Shown here: positions 45,089 to 52,805 of the stretch, one piece after another
How positions within the stretch are numbered: position 1 is the first letter of the stretch
Layout: the number at the start of each line of letters is the position of its first letter
NCBI RefSeq assembly: GCF_000380165.1
Contig: NZ_KB904657.1
Span: forward strand, 1 to 64,000
DNA length: 64,000 nucleotides
Origin: Wenjunlia vitaminophila DSM 41686
Lineage (GTDB): Bacteria > Actinomycetota > Actinomycetes > Streptomycetales > Streptomycetaceae
Direction of reading: 5' to 3'
Translations under genes and position numbers: made by a program
Notes under the pieces: generated by a model
Told to the model about the DNA's origin: nothing
The model's database searches: none
The model's input: the letters and a program-made list of their open reading frames with translations, nothing else

Positions 45089-46012
45089 GTGGGCAACCGG
45101 GTGACCGTCGTCGGCGAGGCGCTGGTGGATCTGCTGTGGGAGACGGCCGGGCACCGGGTCACCCCGGTCCCCGGCGGCAGCCCGGCGAACGTGGCGGTGG
45201 GGCTGCACCGGCTGGGGCGGCCGGTCACGCTGGTCACGACCTGGGCCGACGACCCGCCGGGAGAGCTGGTCCGCGCCCACCTGGAGTCAACCGGGGTGGA
45301 CGTGCGACGGGCCCCGGACTCCTCGGGGCGTTCCATGCTGGCGCTCGCCTACCTGGACGGCCACGGGTCGGCGAGCTACGACTTCCTCACCGCCTGGGCA
45401 CCCGAGGAGCTCACCGTGCCCGACGACACCGCGGTGCTGCACACGGGATCGCTCGCGGTGGTGGTGGAGCCGGGCGCGTCCGCGGTGCTGCGGCTGTGCC
45501 GAAGGACGCGGGACCGTCCGGAGGTGGCGGTGGTGGCGGACCTCAACGTGCGGCCCGCGGTGCTGCCGGACCGGGACGCCTACCGGGACGCCTGCCTGCG
45601 GCTCGCCGCGGCGACGGACGTGGTCAAGGCCAGCGACGAGGACCTGGCCTGGCTGTTCGGGCACGCCGACCCGGTGGTCGCGGCCCGGACGCTGCTCGCC
45701 GCGGGGCCGCGCCTGGTCGTGGTCACCCTCGGTGCCGCCGGGGCCCTGGCGGTGACCGAGGGGACCGAGGTCCGGGTACCGGCCCGGAGGACCACGGTGG
45801 TGGACACGGTCGGCGCCGGCGACGCCTTCCAGGCCGCCCTGTTGGACGCGCTCGCCGATCGCTGCGGGGGCGGCGGACGCCCGTTCCCGGCGACGCCGGA
45901 CGAGCTCACCGCCGTGCTCTCCCGGTGTGTCACCGCCGCGTCCGTCACCTGCTCCCGGGTGGGGGCGGTGCCACCGACCGCCGAGGAGCTGGCGGCCGCC
46001 CGCGCGGGCTGA
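45089..46012 (+). CDS. PfkB-family carbohydrate kinase
   Basis: A 307-residue ribokinase-fold kinase: VVGEALVDLLWE, GGSPANVAVGLHRLG near the N-terminus, and the C-terminal anion-hole/catalytic motif DTVGAGDAFQAALL. Resemblance is to fructokinase and 2-keto-3-deoxy-sugar-acid kinases. In this locus a kinase for 2-keto-3-deoxy-galactonate, the galactonate dehydratase product, would complete a pathway, but this is inference. The GTG at 45089 has GGAGG eight bases upstream; longer in-frame starts lack support. Confidence 0.9.
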   Translation: MGNRVTVVGEALVDLLWETAGHRVTPVPGGSPANVAVGLHRLGRPVTLVTTWADDPPGELVRAHLESTGVDVRRAPDSSGRSMLALAYLDGHGSASYDFLTAWAPEELTVPDDTAVLHTGSLAVVVEPGASAVLRLCRRTRDRPEVAVVADLNVRPAVLPDRDAYRDACLRLAAATDVVKASDEDLAWLFGHADPVVAARTLLAAGPRLVVVTLGAAGALAVTEGTEVRVPARRTTVVDTVGAGDAFQAALLDALADRCGGGGRPFPATPDELTAVLSRCVTAASVTCSRVGAVPPTAEELAAARAG

Positions 46013-46470
46013 GGGGGAGTCAGCGACGGCGGCTCGGAGGCCCGGCCGGGGATCGCGCGGACCCGATGGCCGCGGCGACGTCGCCCCGCTTCCCAACGGT
46101 ACGGTTAAGTAGGTATAACCATAGGTATGTTGTTGTAGAACGATGTTCTTGCGAGACCCGACCCGCAGTGGGTCGGCTGTGTCGGGACCGGTACCCCCGC
46201 TCGGGGCCGGGGCCCGGCGGCCGGGACCCGGGGACCGGCACCCCGAGGACCGGACGTGGAGACGGGACCGACCCTCCCTCGGGTCGCACCCGGGTGTACT
46301 GATCCGACCGATCCGGTCAGCTCCTCGCGCGGCCAGGACAGCACCCGCCACCCGCTCCGCCTGCCCGCGGCGCCCGCTCCCGCCGGCGTCGCCCTCCGTG
46401 AGCAACCGTGAAGCGCCTGGCGAGTCCCGCGCCCTCCTGTCGCGCCAGGCCCTGACTTCTGGGAGAAGCC
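46013..46470. promoter_or_regulatory. intergenic region with TAGGTAT direct repeats
   Basis: No gene is supported here. TAGGTAT occurs at 46110-46116 and again at 46122-46128 in an AT-rich patch, and a 7-bp inverted repeat CCGACCC/GGGTCGG lies at 46158-46176. The complementary motif ATACCTA recurs at 48782 and 48906 within the same regulator group. The region probably contains the promoter of the AraC-type gene or an operator. Confidence 0.45.
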
Positions 46471-47529
46471 ATGGACAGTACGCGCTGCCGGCAGCCGTTG
46501 GCGCAGTTGCGGGCACCACGGATCATCGTCGCCCCCCGACCGGGCGCCGGGTCCGCCCCGGCCGGCCCACCAGCCGGGGTCACCATCCGAAGAGCGGGCG
46601 GCACGGCGGCCGGCGTCAGGCCACACCGTCCGCGGGACCGCCGCGAGCCGCTGCCCGGGGTGCTCTTCCGAGCCGAACTGGGCCGGTTGGCGGTGGCCGT
46701 CGCGGAGTCAGGGCCGGACGCACTGGGCGGTCGGCTTCCGGGAGGTCCGCTGGTCCTCGCCCGTCCGGTCAGTGGAGCCCTCCGGGTCGAGCAGGACGGG
46801 CAGAACGCGCTCGTCACCCCGCGCACCCTCGTCGCGCTGGACACCAGCCGGCCGCACCACGTGGTGGTGCCCTGCCGGGCGCACGTGGTCGCCCTCCTAG
46901 TGCCGCACGCGCTCGTCGGCCTCAACCCCGAGGACACGACGGGCCTCACCGCGGCCACCTGGTCCGGCACCGAGGCAGCCGCGGCCCCGCTCTTCCACCT
47001 GCTGGCCGGGATCGACCGGTCCATCGCCCAGTTGGCACCCGCCACCGCCGAGCAGTTGGGCTCGGGCATCACCGACCTGGTGGGCGCGCTGCTCGTCAGG
47101 CGCCTGTGCCGGGACACCGCGGCGGAGGCCGCGGAGCTGCGGCGCTCGTTGCTGCTGCGGATCCAGTCCGACGCCCGGCTCAACCTCTCCGATCCGGACC
47201 TCGGACCGGCCGGGATGGCCCGCCGGCACCACGTCTCGTTGCGTTACCTGCACAAGGTCTTCCACGAGCAGGGGCTGAGCCCGGCGAGCTGGATCCGGGA
47301 CGAGCGGCTGGCCCGTTGCCGCACGGACCTGCTCGACCCGCGCCTGGCCCATCTGACGATCGCCGCGATCGGCGAGCGCTCGGGACTGCGCGGCGCCTCC
47401 ACGTTCACCCGGCTGTTCCGCGAGCGCTACGGCGTCACCCCCGGGGAGTTCCGCCGTGCCGCCGTGCACGCCACGGCGACCTCGCCGGGGGCCGTGGCGA
47501 TCGTCCGCACCCCGGCGCCCGTGGGGTGA
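46471..47529 (+). CDS. AraC-family transcriptional regulator
   Basis: A 352-residue regulator. The N-terminal part resembles the AraC-binding-like ligand domain (GGPLVLARPVSGALRVEQDG, TLVALDTSRPHHVVVP). The C-terminal double helix-turn-helix is clear: LGPAGMARRHHVSLRYLHKVFHEQGLSPASWIRDERL and IAAIGERSGLRGASTFTRLFRERYGVTPGEFRR. Effector and targets are unknown. The ATG at 46471 follows GGGAGAAGCC. Its 3' neighbour is a TetR-type gene in the same direction. Confidence 0.9.
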   Translation: MDSTRCRQPLAQLRAPRIIVAPRPGAGSAPAGPPAGVTIRRAGGTAAGVRPHRPRDRREPLPGVLFRAELGRLAVAVAESGPDALGGRLPGGPLVLARPVSGALRVEQDGQNALVTPRTLVALDTSRPHHVVVPCRAHVVALLVPHALVGLNPEDTTGLTAATWSGTEAAAAPLFHLLAGIDRSIAQLAPATAEQLGSGITDLVGALLVRRLCRDTAAEAAELRRSLLLRIQSDARLNLSDPDLGPAGMARRHHVSLRYLHKVFHEQGLSPASWIRDERLARCRTDLLDPRLAHLTIAAIGERSGLRGASTFTRLFRERYGVTPGEFRRAAVHATATSPGAVAIVRTPAPVG

Positions 47530-47694
47530 GTTCCTCCGCACCGAAGGAGCCGTCGGGCGACCGATGGGCGCCGGTTCACCGGCCGCGTACCAACCCCCGC
47601 ACGGCTGAATCGCATCCGGAGCCGCCCTCAGCCGCCCGATACCAGGCTAGCTTCGGAGGATGCGCTACATCCACGACGAATGGAGAGAAAACGG

Positions 47695-48303
47695 ATGCCC
47701 ACACAGATGAGAGCCCGGTGCACCTACGACCTGGTACTCGATGCCGCCGCCACCGATTTCTCCCGGTACGGGTTCGGCAGGACCAACCTCCAGGGAGTGG
47801 CGAACCGCCTCGGTCTGACCAAGGGGGCGTTGTACGGACACTTCTCCTCCAAGGAGGAGATCGCGGCCCGTCTGATCGCGGAACTCGACCAGATCCTGGA
47901 GGCCCCGCCGGACGCCGCCGGAGCGCCGGGGCGCGCGCTCGACCGCCTGCACGCACTGCTGCACGGCTTCACCGAACGGGTCGAGCAGGACATCCGGATT
48001 CGCGGCGCGGTACGGCTGGTGGTGGAACGGGCCCAGTCGGGCGAGCGGCAGCCGGAGTTCCTCCGCCGGTTGAAGGACACCACGGTCACCCTGGTCCGCC
48101 AGGCCCAGCGGGACGGCGACCTCTACCCCGACCTGCCCAGCGAGAGCGTCGCCGACCTGCTGGTGGCGGTGCCGTTCGGGACGTACTACCTCACCGACTC
48201 GGGGGGCTGCGACGGCCTGTCCAGCCGGGTGGACGCGGTCTGGAGCCTGTTGGCGCCACTGCTGCGCACCTCCGGGACCAGCGGGGCGGACGCGGCGGCC
48301 TGA
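47695..48303 (+). CDS. TetR-family regulator, butyrolactone-receptor-like
   Basis: The 202-residue protein has an N-terminal TetR helix-turn-helix (LVLDAAATDFSRYGFGRTNLQGVANRLGLTKGALYGHFSSKEEI). The wording TKGALYGHFSSKE and the overall length match the ScbR/ArpA-like group of gamma-butyrolactone receptors and pseudoreceptors, though no ligand can be deduced. The ATG at 47695 follows GGAGAG; an in-frame ATG at 47680 is possible. Its 3' end overlaps the tail of a truncated LysR frame on the other strand. Confidence 0.87.
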   Translation: MPTQMRARCTYDLVLDAAATDFSRYGFGRTNLQGVANRLGLTKGALYGHFSSKEEIAARLIAELDQILEAPPDAAGAPGRALDRLHALLHGFTERVEQDIRIRGAVRLVVERAQSGERQPEFLRRLKDTTVTLVRQAQRDGDLYPDLPSESVADLLVAVPFGTYYLTDSGGCDGLSSRVDAVWSLLAPLLRTSGTSGADAAA

Positions 48304-48572
48304 TCACGGGGCCGCACGCGGCCGGGGACGTCACTGCGGGCCGCCTCGACCAACCCCAGGATCTCCTCCGCGTACGGCAGCATCCGCACACCCGCGTCGG
48401 TCAACGACACGGTCCGGCCCTCCCGGTGGAAGAGGCGCGTCCCCAGGGCCAGTTCCAGGCTCTTGACCTGGGCGGTGATGGTGGACTGGGCGTAGTGCAG
48501 GTTCTTTGCCGCGCGCGTGAAACTCAGCTCTCTCGCCACCTCACGGAACGCCGCCAGGTGTTGGATCTCCAT
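48186..48572 (-). pseudogene. truncated LysR-family regulator (DNA-binding domain only)
   Basis: The frame starts MEIQHLAAFREVARELSF and gives a complete LysR winged helix (FTRAAKNLHYAQSTITAQVKSLELALGTRLFHREGRTVSLTDAG) up to about residue 75. Recognisable sequence then ends, close to the TetR stop at 48303, and the frame runs antisense into the TetR gene until 48186. The entire effector-binding domain of about 200 residues is absent. It is probably a remnant left by a rearrangement, although a short DNA-binding protein could still be made. Confidence 0.8.
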
Positions 48573-49097
48573 CGCGCCTCCTGTCCACCGGCCGAAGCGG
48601 ACACCGCGGACGCCCCCTCCCCGGCGGCGCCGACGCACCGCCCCCGAACAGTCGCCGCTCCCCGCGCACCCAGCCGTGGACCAGCGAAGCCATGACGCGC
48701 CACCGCGCCCGCCAGGCGTCAACCCCGTCCCGAGACGTCCGACCCGGAACCCCCGCATACCACCGAACGTCGCCCAGAAATATACCTACTGGCTGGTATG
48801 CCAACAAGGGTCACGAGCCTCATGACCAGGGCATCCACCGGCTGTCGGCCCAGGGGAGCCGCTCATTAGAGCAGACCGACGCCCGATTGTCAGACGCCAT
48901 CGGAAATACCTATCGCATATGCCGATACCAATGCGCTGACCTGCGGGAACGCCACAGCGAGGCGTGCGCGAATCAGCCAGATCCCATGCACGTCCGCGCA
49001 CCCGCCGAGGCCGCCCACCACCTAGCGTGGAGGCAGACCCGGGCATTCGCGTCGGGGACCGGTCCCGGCCGCTCACCACCCGCAAAGGAGCACCGTC
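48573..49097. promoter_or_regulatory. intergenic region with ATACCTA-type operator candidates
   Basis: No gene is supported over these 525 bases. An inverted repeat ATACC-N8-GGTAT lies at 48782-48799. A second element at 48906-48929 starts ATACCTA, contains the palindrome GCATATGC (48915-48922) flanked by TATCG and CGATA, and ends ATACC. Both stand out as AT-rich. TetR proteins of the butyrolactone-receptor group bind sites of this general kind, so the upstream TetR protein is a candidate ligand. AAAGGAG at 49084-49090 serves the LuxR-type gene. Confidence 0.5.
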
Positions 49098-50114
49098 TTG
49101 AGGAGCGCACCCCTCACCGAGCTCCCCGGCACCGCCGATCCCGTCGGGGACGTCGAGGCCCTGCTCCACCGCGCCCGACGGCTGACCGCCGCCGCGGCCG
49201 AAGGTGAGCGGCGGCACCCGGCGCGCTCACCCGCGGCCCGGGACCCGGGGACGCTGATCGCCCGGCTGATCGACCACGCCCGCTCCGGACCCCTCACCGC
49301 CCAGCTCACCGCCTGGCCCCTGGCCTCCCACGAGCACCCCGGTGTGCGGGCGCTGCACACCGCCCTGTTGGCCAACCCGGGACCCGTGTGCCTGCTGCTC
49401 CCGGCCGGCGCCGGGGACGACCCCGCCCACCAGGACATCGGCCAGCTCGCGGGACGCAGCACCCGCCTGCGGGTGTCGCCCCACCCCCTGCCCCCGTTGA
49501 CCGTCATCGACGGCACGGTGGCGGTGACCTCCGTGCGCAACGGAGCGGGCGTCTCCCGGTTGCTGGTCATCCAGGACGTCCGGGTAACCCAGACCCTGCA
49601 GGCGCTGTTCACGGCGCTGTGGCACCAGGCCACCGTCTGCGTGCCGGTGCCCCGCCGACGGGACCCGGGGTGCGGCCACCCGGACGGGTCGGACGACGAC
49701 CGGAACGCCGTTGGCGACACGTCCGGGGCGAGCGGGTCCCGCGTCGGTCCCCCGGGCGGGGACGGCGTCTCGGGCGCCGACGGGTGCGGCACGGCACCTG
49801 GTGCGGTCACCGACCCGCTGGACACCACCGGGGTGCACGCCATCCGACGGGACCGGGCCACCCTGCGCATCCTGCAACTGATGGCCACCGGGGTCACCGA
49901 CGACACCGCGGCACGTCAACTCGGCTGCTCCACCCGCACCTACCGGCGTCGGGTCGCCACACTGATGCAGCAGCTCAACGCGACCTCGCGGTTCCAGGCG
50001 GGCCTGTACGCCGCACACCACGGGCTCCTGGCCCACGGACCCGCGCCCCTGGGGCCTTCCGGTGATCCGCAATCCGGTGACCAGTGCGCTCGACGGAACA
50101 GTCAGACGTGCTAG
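49098..50114 (+). CDS. LuxR-type helix-turn-helix regulator
   Basis: A 338-residue protein with a C-terminal LuxR-like helix-turn-helix (LRILQLMATGVTDDTAARQLGCSTRTYRRRVATLMQQLNATSRFQAGLYA). The N-terminal half has no named domain but resembles sensor parts of actinobacterial HTH regulators (VCLLLPAGAGDD, RVSPHPLPPLTVIDGTVAV). A low-complexity Gly/Asp/Pro linker lies at about 195-245. The start is probably TTG at 49098, eight bases after AAAGGAG. No receiver domain or signal peptide is visible. Confidence 0.8.
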   Translation: MRSAPLTELPGTADPVGDVEALLHRARRLTAAAAEGERRHPARSPAARDPGTLIARLIDHARSGPLTAQLTAWPLASHEHPGVRALHTALLANPGPVCLLLPAGAGDDPAHQDIGQLAGRSTRLRVSPHPLPPLTVIDGTVAVTSVRNGAGVSRLLVIQDVRVTQTLQALFTALWHQATVCVPVPRRRDPGCGHPDGSDDDRNAVGDTSGASGSRVGPPGGDGVSGADGCGTAPGAVTDPLDTTGVHAIRRDRATLRILQLMATGVTDDTAARQLGCSTRTYRRRVATLMQQLNATSRFQAGLYAAHHGLLAHGPAPLGPSGDPQSGDQCARRNSQTC

Positions 50115-50116
50115 CT

Positions 50117-50141
50117 CCGTTCTTTTAATCACTCAGAACGG
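50117..50141. repeat. inverted repeat after LuxR-type gene
   Basis: CCGTTCT (50117-50123) and AGAACGG (50135-50141) form a perfect 7-bp inverted repeat with an 11-base AT-rich centre, directly after the stop. It may be a weak terminator or an operator; the TTCT/AGAA half-sites resemble those of the palindrome at 50484. Confidence 0.5.
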
Positions 50142-50377
50142 TACCCACGAACTCCTGCGGGGCCACCGCACATCAATCTCCGCCGACCACTCCGCCAAAG
50201 CGATGCGTTCACCGGACTGGGCACGTGAGGTGTCCAGCCGTGGCCGCCGGGCGGAGCCAGTCACCGCCCGCGTTCCCACGCGCGAACGGCCCGCCGGCTC
50301 CCCAGCCCGCCCGCGGGGACGCGGCGCTGGGCCGTCTCGTTCCGTTCATGCCTGCCGGGGCACGGTGGTCAGCCAGA

Positions 50378-50410
50378 TCAAGGCTGTTCGGCTGTGCCGA
50401 ACAGCCTTGA
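50378..50410 (+). terminator. perfect 15-bp hairpin
   Basis: The arms 50378-50392 and 50396-50410 pair perfectly over 15 bp with a three-base TGT loop. It lies 264 bases after the LuxR-type stop and 143 bases before the next gene. It could terminate readthrough toward the exported protein gene; without a T-tract an RNA processing or attenuation role is also possible. Confidence 0.7.
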
Positions 50411-50483
50411 CGCACTACGGGACCAGCACACCCACACCAAGGGGTTGACCACGCCATTCGCACACTCCTACGATCCCACCACC

Positions 50484-50500
50484 GTTCTGCAATACAGAAC
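50484..50500 (+). promoter_or_regulatory. IclR-type operator candidate
   Basis: A perfect inverted repeat GTTCTG-N5-CAGAAC (50484-50500) with centre CAATA is followed by a further GTTCT half-site at 50504-50508. The pattern matches operators bound by IclR-family regulators. It lies about 50 bases before the beta-helix gene start. No IclR gene is in the window. Confidence 0.65.
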
Positions 50501-50552
50501 AGCGTTCTCAAAAGGGGCGCTTCGCATCCCTTCAGCCCTTCAGGAGTGCCCT

Positions 50553-52694
50553 GTGGACCGCCCCGACACGACCACCCGGCGCCGGATGCTGCGCGCCTCC
50601 GGCCTGGCCGGACTGACCGCGGCGGGCGCCGTGGTCGCCGCCTCCCCCGCCGCGGCGGCTGGCTCGCCCAGCCAGAACCCCCCGGCGTACGACACCGTCA
50701 AGGAGTTGCTCGCCCGGTCCCCGCGCCAGAACCTCGACGGGGACACGGCACTGGTGAACGGGTACCACCGGCCCGGTGACGGTGGCGGCATGGTCGTGCG
50801 CTGGGACGCGTCCTCCACCGCCGCCCCCAACGGGGGAACCGTGCTGGCGCCGGCCCAGGCCACGGCTCAGGGCCGCTGGATACAGATGCACGACGGGGTG
50901 CAGGACTTCCGTCGGTTCGGACACTTCGACGCGGAGCGGCCGGCGGACGACGCCCTCGACGCGATGGTGGAGGACCCCGCGGTGCACCGCGTCGAGGCCC
51001 ACACCGACCTGCTCTTCACCCGCCGCCACGTGTTCGACCGGTCCGGGATCGAACTCGACTTCGGGGGACACACCGTCCACTCCACGGGCATCGAGAAGAA
51101 CACCCATGACAACCCGTTCGGGGCGGTGCTCGCCTTCCGCGGGACCGTCACCGACACCTCGGTCAGCTACGCCCTGCCCGCCACGGTGATCGAACTCACC
51201 GACACCTTCCCGGTGCCGGACTCCTCCGCGTTCCGGGTCGGCCAGTGGTGGACGGTCCAGGTGGACCCGGTCAAGGGCGGCGGCAGGGACGAACGCGAAC
51301 TCCAGAAGCTGGTGGAGATCACCGAGATCGTGGACGGCACCCACGTCCGGATCGGCTATCTCAACGGCTGGGAGCTGGCCCAGGGGCGGACACTGACCTG
51401 GACCCGGGTGGAGCCGGTGCGCCGTGCGCACGTGCGCGACATGCGCTTCCTCGGTGCGGGCGACGACGAGTACACCGGATCGCACCCGGTGTCCTACGAG
51501 TACGCCGTGGACTGCGACGTGCGGGACATCCACGCCACCGGGACCTTCTGGCCCGTCATCATGCGGCGCTGGTGCACCCGCTTCAGCACCGAGCGGTGCT
51601 CGCTGAAGAACCCCCCGACCGTGTTCTACGGCGGCGCCGGCTACCTCACCCAACAGATCTACTGCCTGTACGGTCGGGTCTCGGACTGCGTGACCAGCAA
51701 CGTCCGTCACCTCAACGACCTGACGGCCTCGGCCTACTGCACCGTCGTCAACTGTCACGGCGACGGCGACGACGCCGGTGGCAACCCCTTCACCACCCAC
51801 GGCCAGTACGAACACGACCTGCTCTTCGACGGCAACTCCGGGCTGATGGACATCGCCAACTCCGGGGCGCAGTGGGGGATCTCGGCCAAGCGGATCACCG
51901 TCCGCAGACACGTCTGCTCCTGGTTCACCGCCAACACCAAGATCACTGACCTGACCCTCGAGGACGTCACGGTGATCGCCCGGCCCACCTTCGACCAGGC
52001 CGGCACCCTGACCGTCAACGCCGACGGGGCGCAGGTCCGCGGCTGCACCGCGAAGTTCTTCGCGGTGGCCCAGCGCTCCGCGCGCTCCCGCCGGCCGACC
52101 GTGATCAGCGACTGCTCCTTCGCCCTCCCCGCGGGGACCGTCCTGGTCCAGACGCCGGTCACCGCGCCGGTCCACTTCGAGCGCTGTGTCCTCACCGGAC
52201 TCGACGGCGTGGTCCTGCGCGGCTCGGGTCCCGTGCGGTTCACCGACTGCACCCTGGAGGGCGCCAACGGCTCCGCCGCCCCGCTGTCCGTGGGCTCGAC
52301 CGACCTGGTGGTGGAGTCGGGCGCGCTGCGGGACACCGGTATCCAGCTCACCGCGGTGCGGGACCAGCGGGTCCACCTCACCGGTGGGGTCCGGCTCTCC
52401 GGGACCAACGGCTCGGGAGCGCTGCTGAGCCGCTCGGACGGCCCCGGCCGGATCACCTGGCAGCTCTCCGGCGTCACCAGCGACACCGACGCTGCCACCG
52501 CCCACCTGCGGATCGCCCACGGCACCAACCACGTGGCGGCCACCTCCAGCCGGTTCACCGGCGGCCGGCTGCACCTGGAGCCCGACGCCTGCGCCGACGT
52601 CCTGTACAGCTCGTGCGTCGAGGACGGCACCCAGCGCACCGCGATGCCCCAGGACGGGGACACGGTCCGCACCGACGGCAACCTGGTGTTTTAA
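50553..52694 (+). CDS. Tat-exported protein with beta-helix-like repeats
   Basis: A 713-residue protein starting at GTG after AGGAG. The signal is twin-arginine-like (TTRRRMLRASGLAGLTAAGAVVAA, ending AAAA). The mature N-terminus includes YHRPGDGGGMVVRWD, a strand typical of phage tail-spike and glycan-active beta-helix proteins. The rest is a run of short beta-strand rungs (for example CDVRDIHATGTFWPVIMRRW, VQVRGCTAKFFAV-like segments) consistent with a right-handed parallel beta-helix. A polysaccharide lyase or glycosidase role is possible, but I see no defining catalytic motif. Confidence 0.8.
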   Translation: MDRPDTTTRRRMLRASGLAGLTAAGAVVAASPAAAAGSPSQNPPAYDTVKELLARSPRQNLDGDTALVNGYHRPGDGGGMVVRWDASSTAAPNGGTVLAPAQATAQGRWIQMHDGVQDFRRFGHFDAERPADDALDAMVEDPAVHRVEAHTDLLFTRRHVFDRSGIELDFGGHTVHSTGIEKNTHDNPFGAVLAFRGTVTDTSVSYALPATVIELTDTFPVPDSSAFRVGQWWTVQVDPVKGGGRDERELQKLVEITEIVDGTHVRIGYLNGWELAQGRTLTWTRVEPVRRAHVRDMRFLGAGDDEYTGSHPVSYEYAVDCDVRDIHATGTFWPVIMRRWCTRFSTERCSLKNPPTVFYGGAGYLTQQIYCLYGRVSDCVTSNVRHLNDLTASAYCTVVNCHGDGDDAGGNPFTTHGQYEHDLLFDGNSGLMDIANSGAQWGISAKRITVRRHVCSWFTANTKITDLTLEDVTVIARPTFDQAGTLTVNADGAQVRGCTAKFFAVAQRSARSRRPTVISDCSFALPAGTVLVQTPVTAPVHFERCVLTGLDGVVLRGSGPVRFTDCTLEGANGSAAPLSVGSTDLVVESGALRDTGIQLTAVRDQRVHLTGGVRLSGTNGSGALLSRSDGPGRITWQLSGVTSDTDAATAHLRIAHGTNHVAATSSRFTGGRLHLEPDACADVLYSSCVEDGTQRTAMPQDGDTVRTDGNLVF

Positions 52695-52725
52695 TCCTCC
52701 CCGCCCAAAAGGACGGGGCATCCTC
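52695..52725 (+). terminator. hairpin after beta-helix gene
   Basis: CCCCGCCC (52699-52706) and GGACGGGG (52711-52718) pair over seven of eight positions around an AAAA loop, immediately after the stop. Read on the minus strand it is followed by AGGATT, a layout seen at IS200/IS605-type ends, but no transposase or TnpB frame is nearby. A simple terminator is the safer reading. Confidence 0.6.
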
Positions 52726-52805
52726 GAAGGAGACGCGGTGAGCGCGCCCGTGCCGCCGCGCCCGTCAGGGAGCGGCGGCACGGGCGGACGGTGCTCGCCG
52801 CCGGT

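Noticed and set aside
52695-52725. Possible IS200/IS605 end or TnpB guide-RNA remnant
   Set aside because: Only one short imperfect hairpin is present, with no transposase, TnpB fragment or second end; a terminator explains it.
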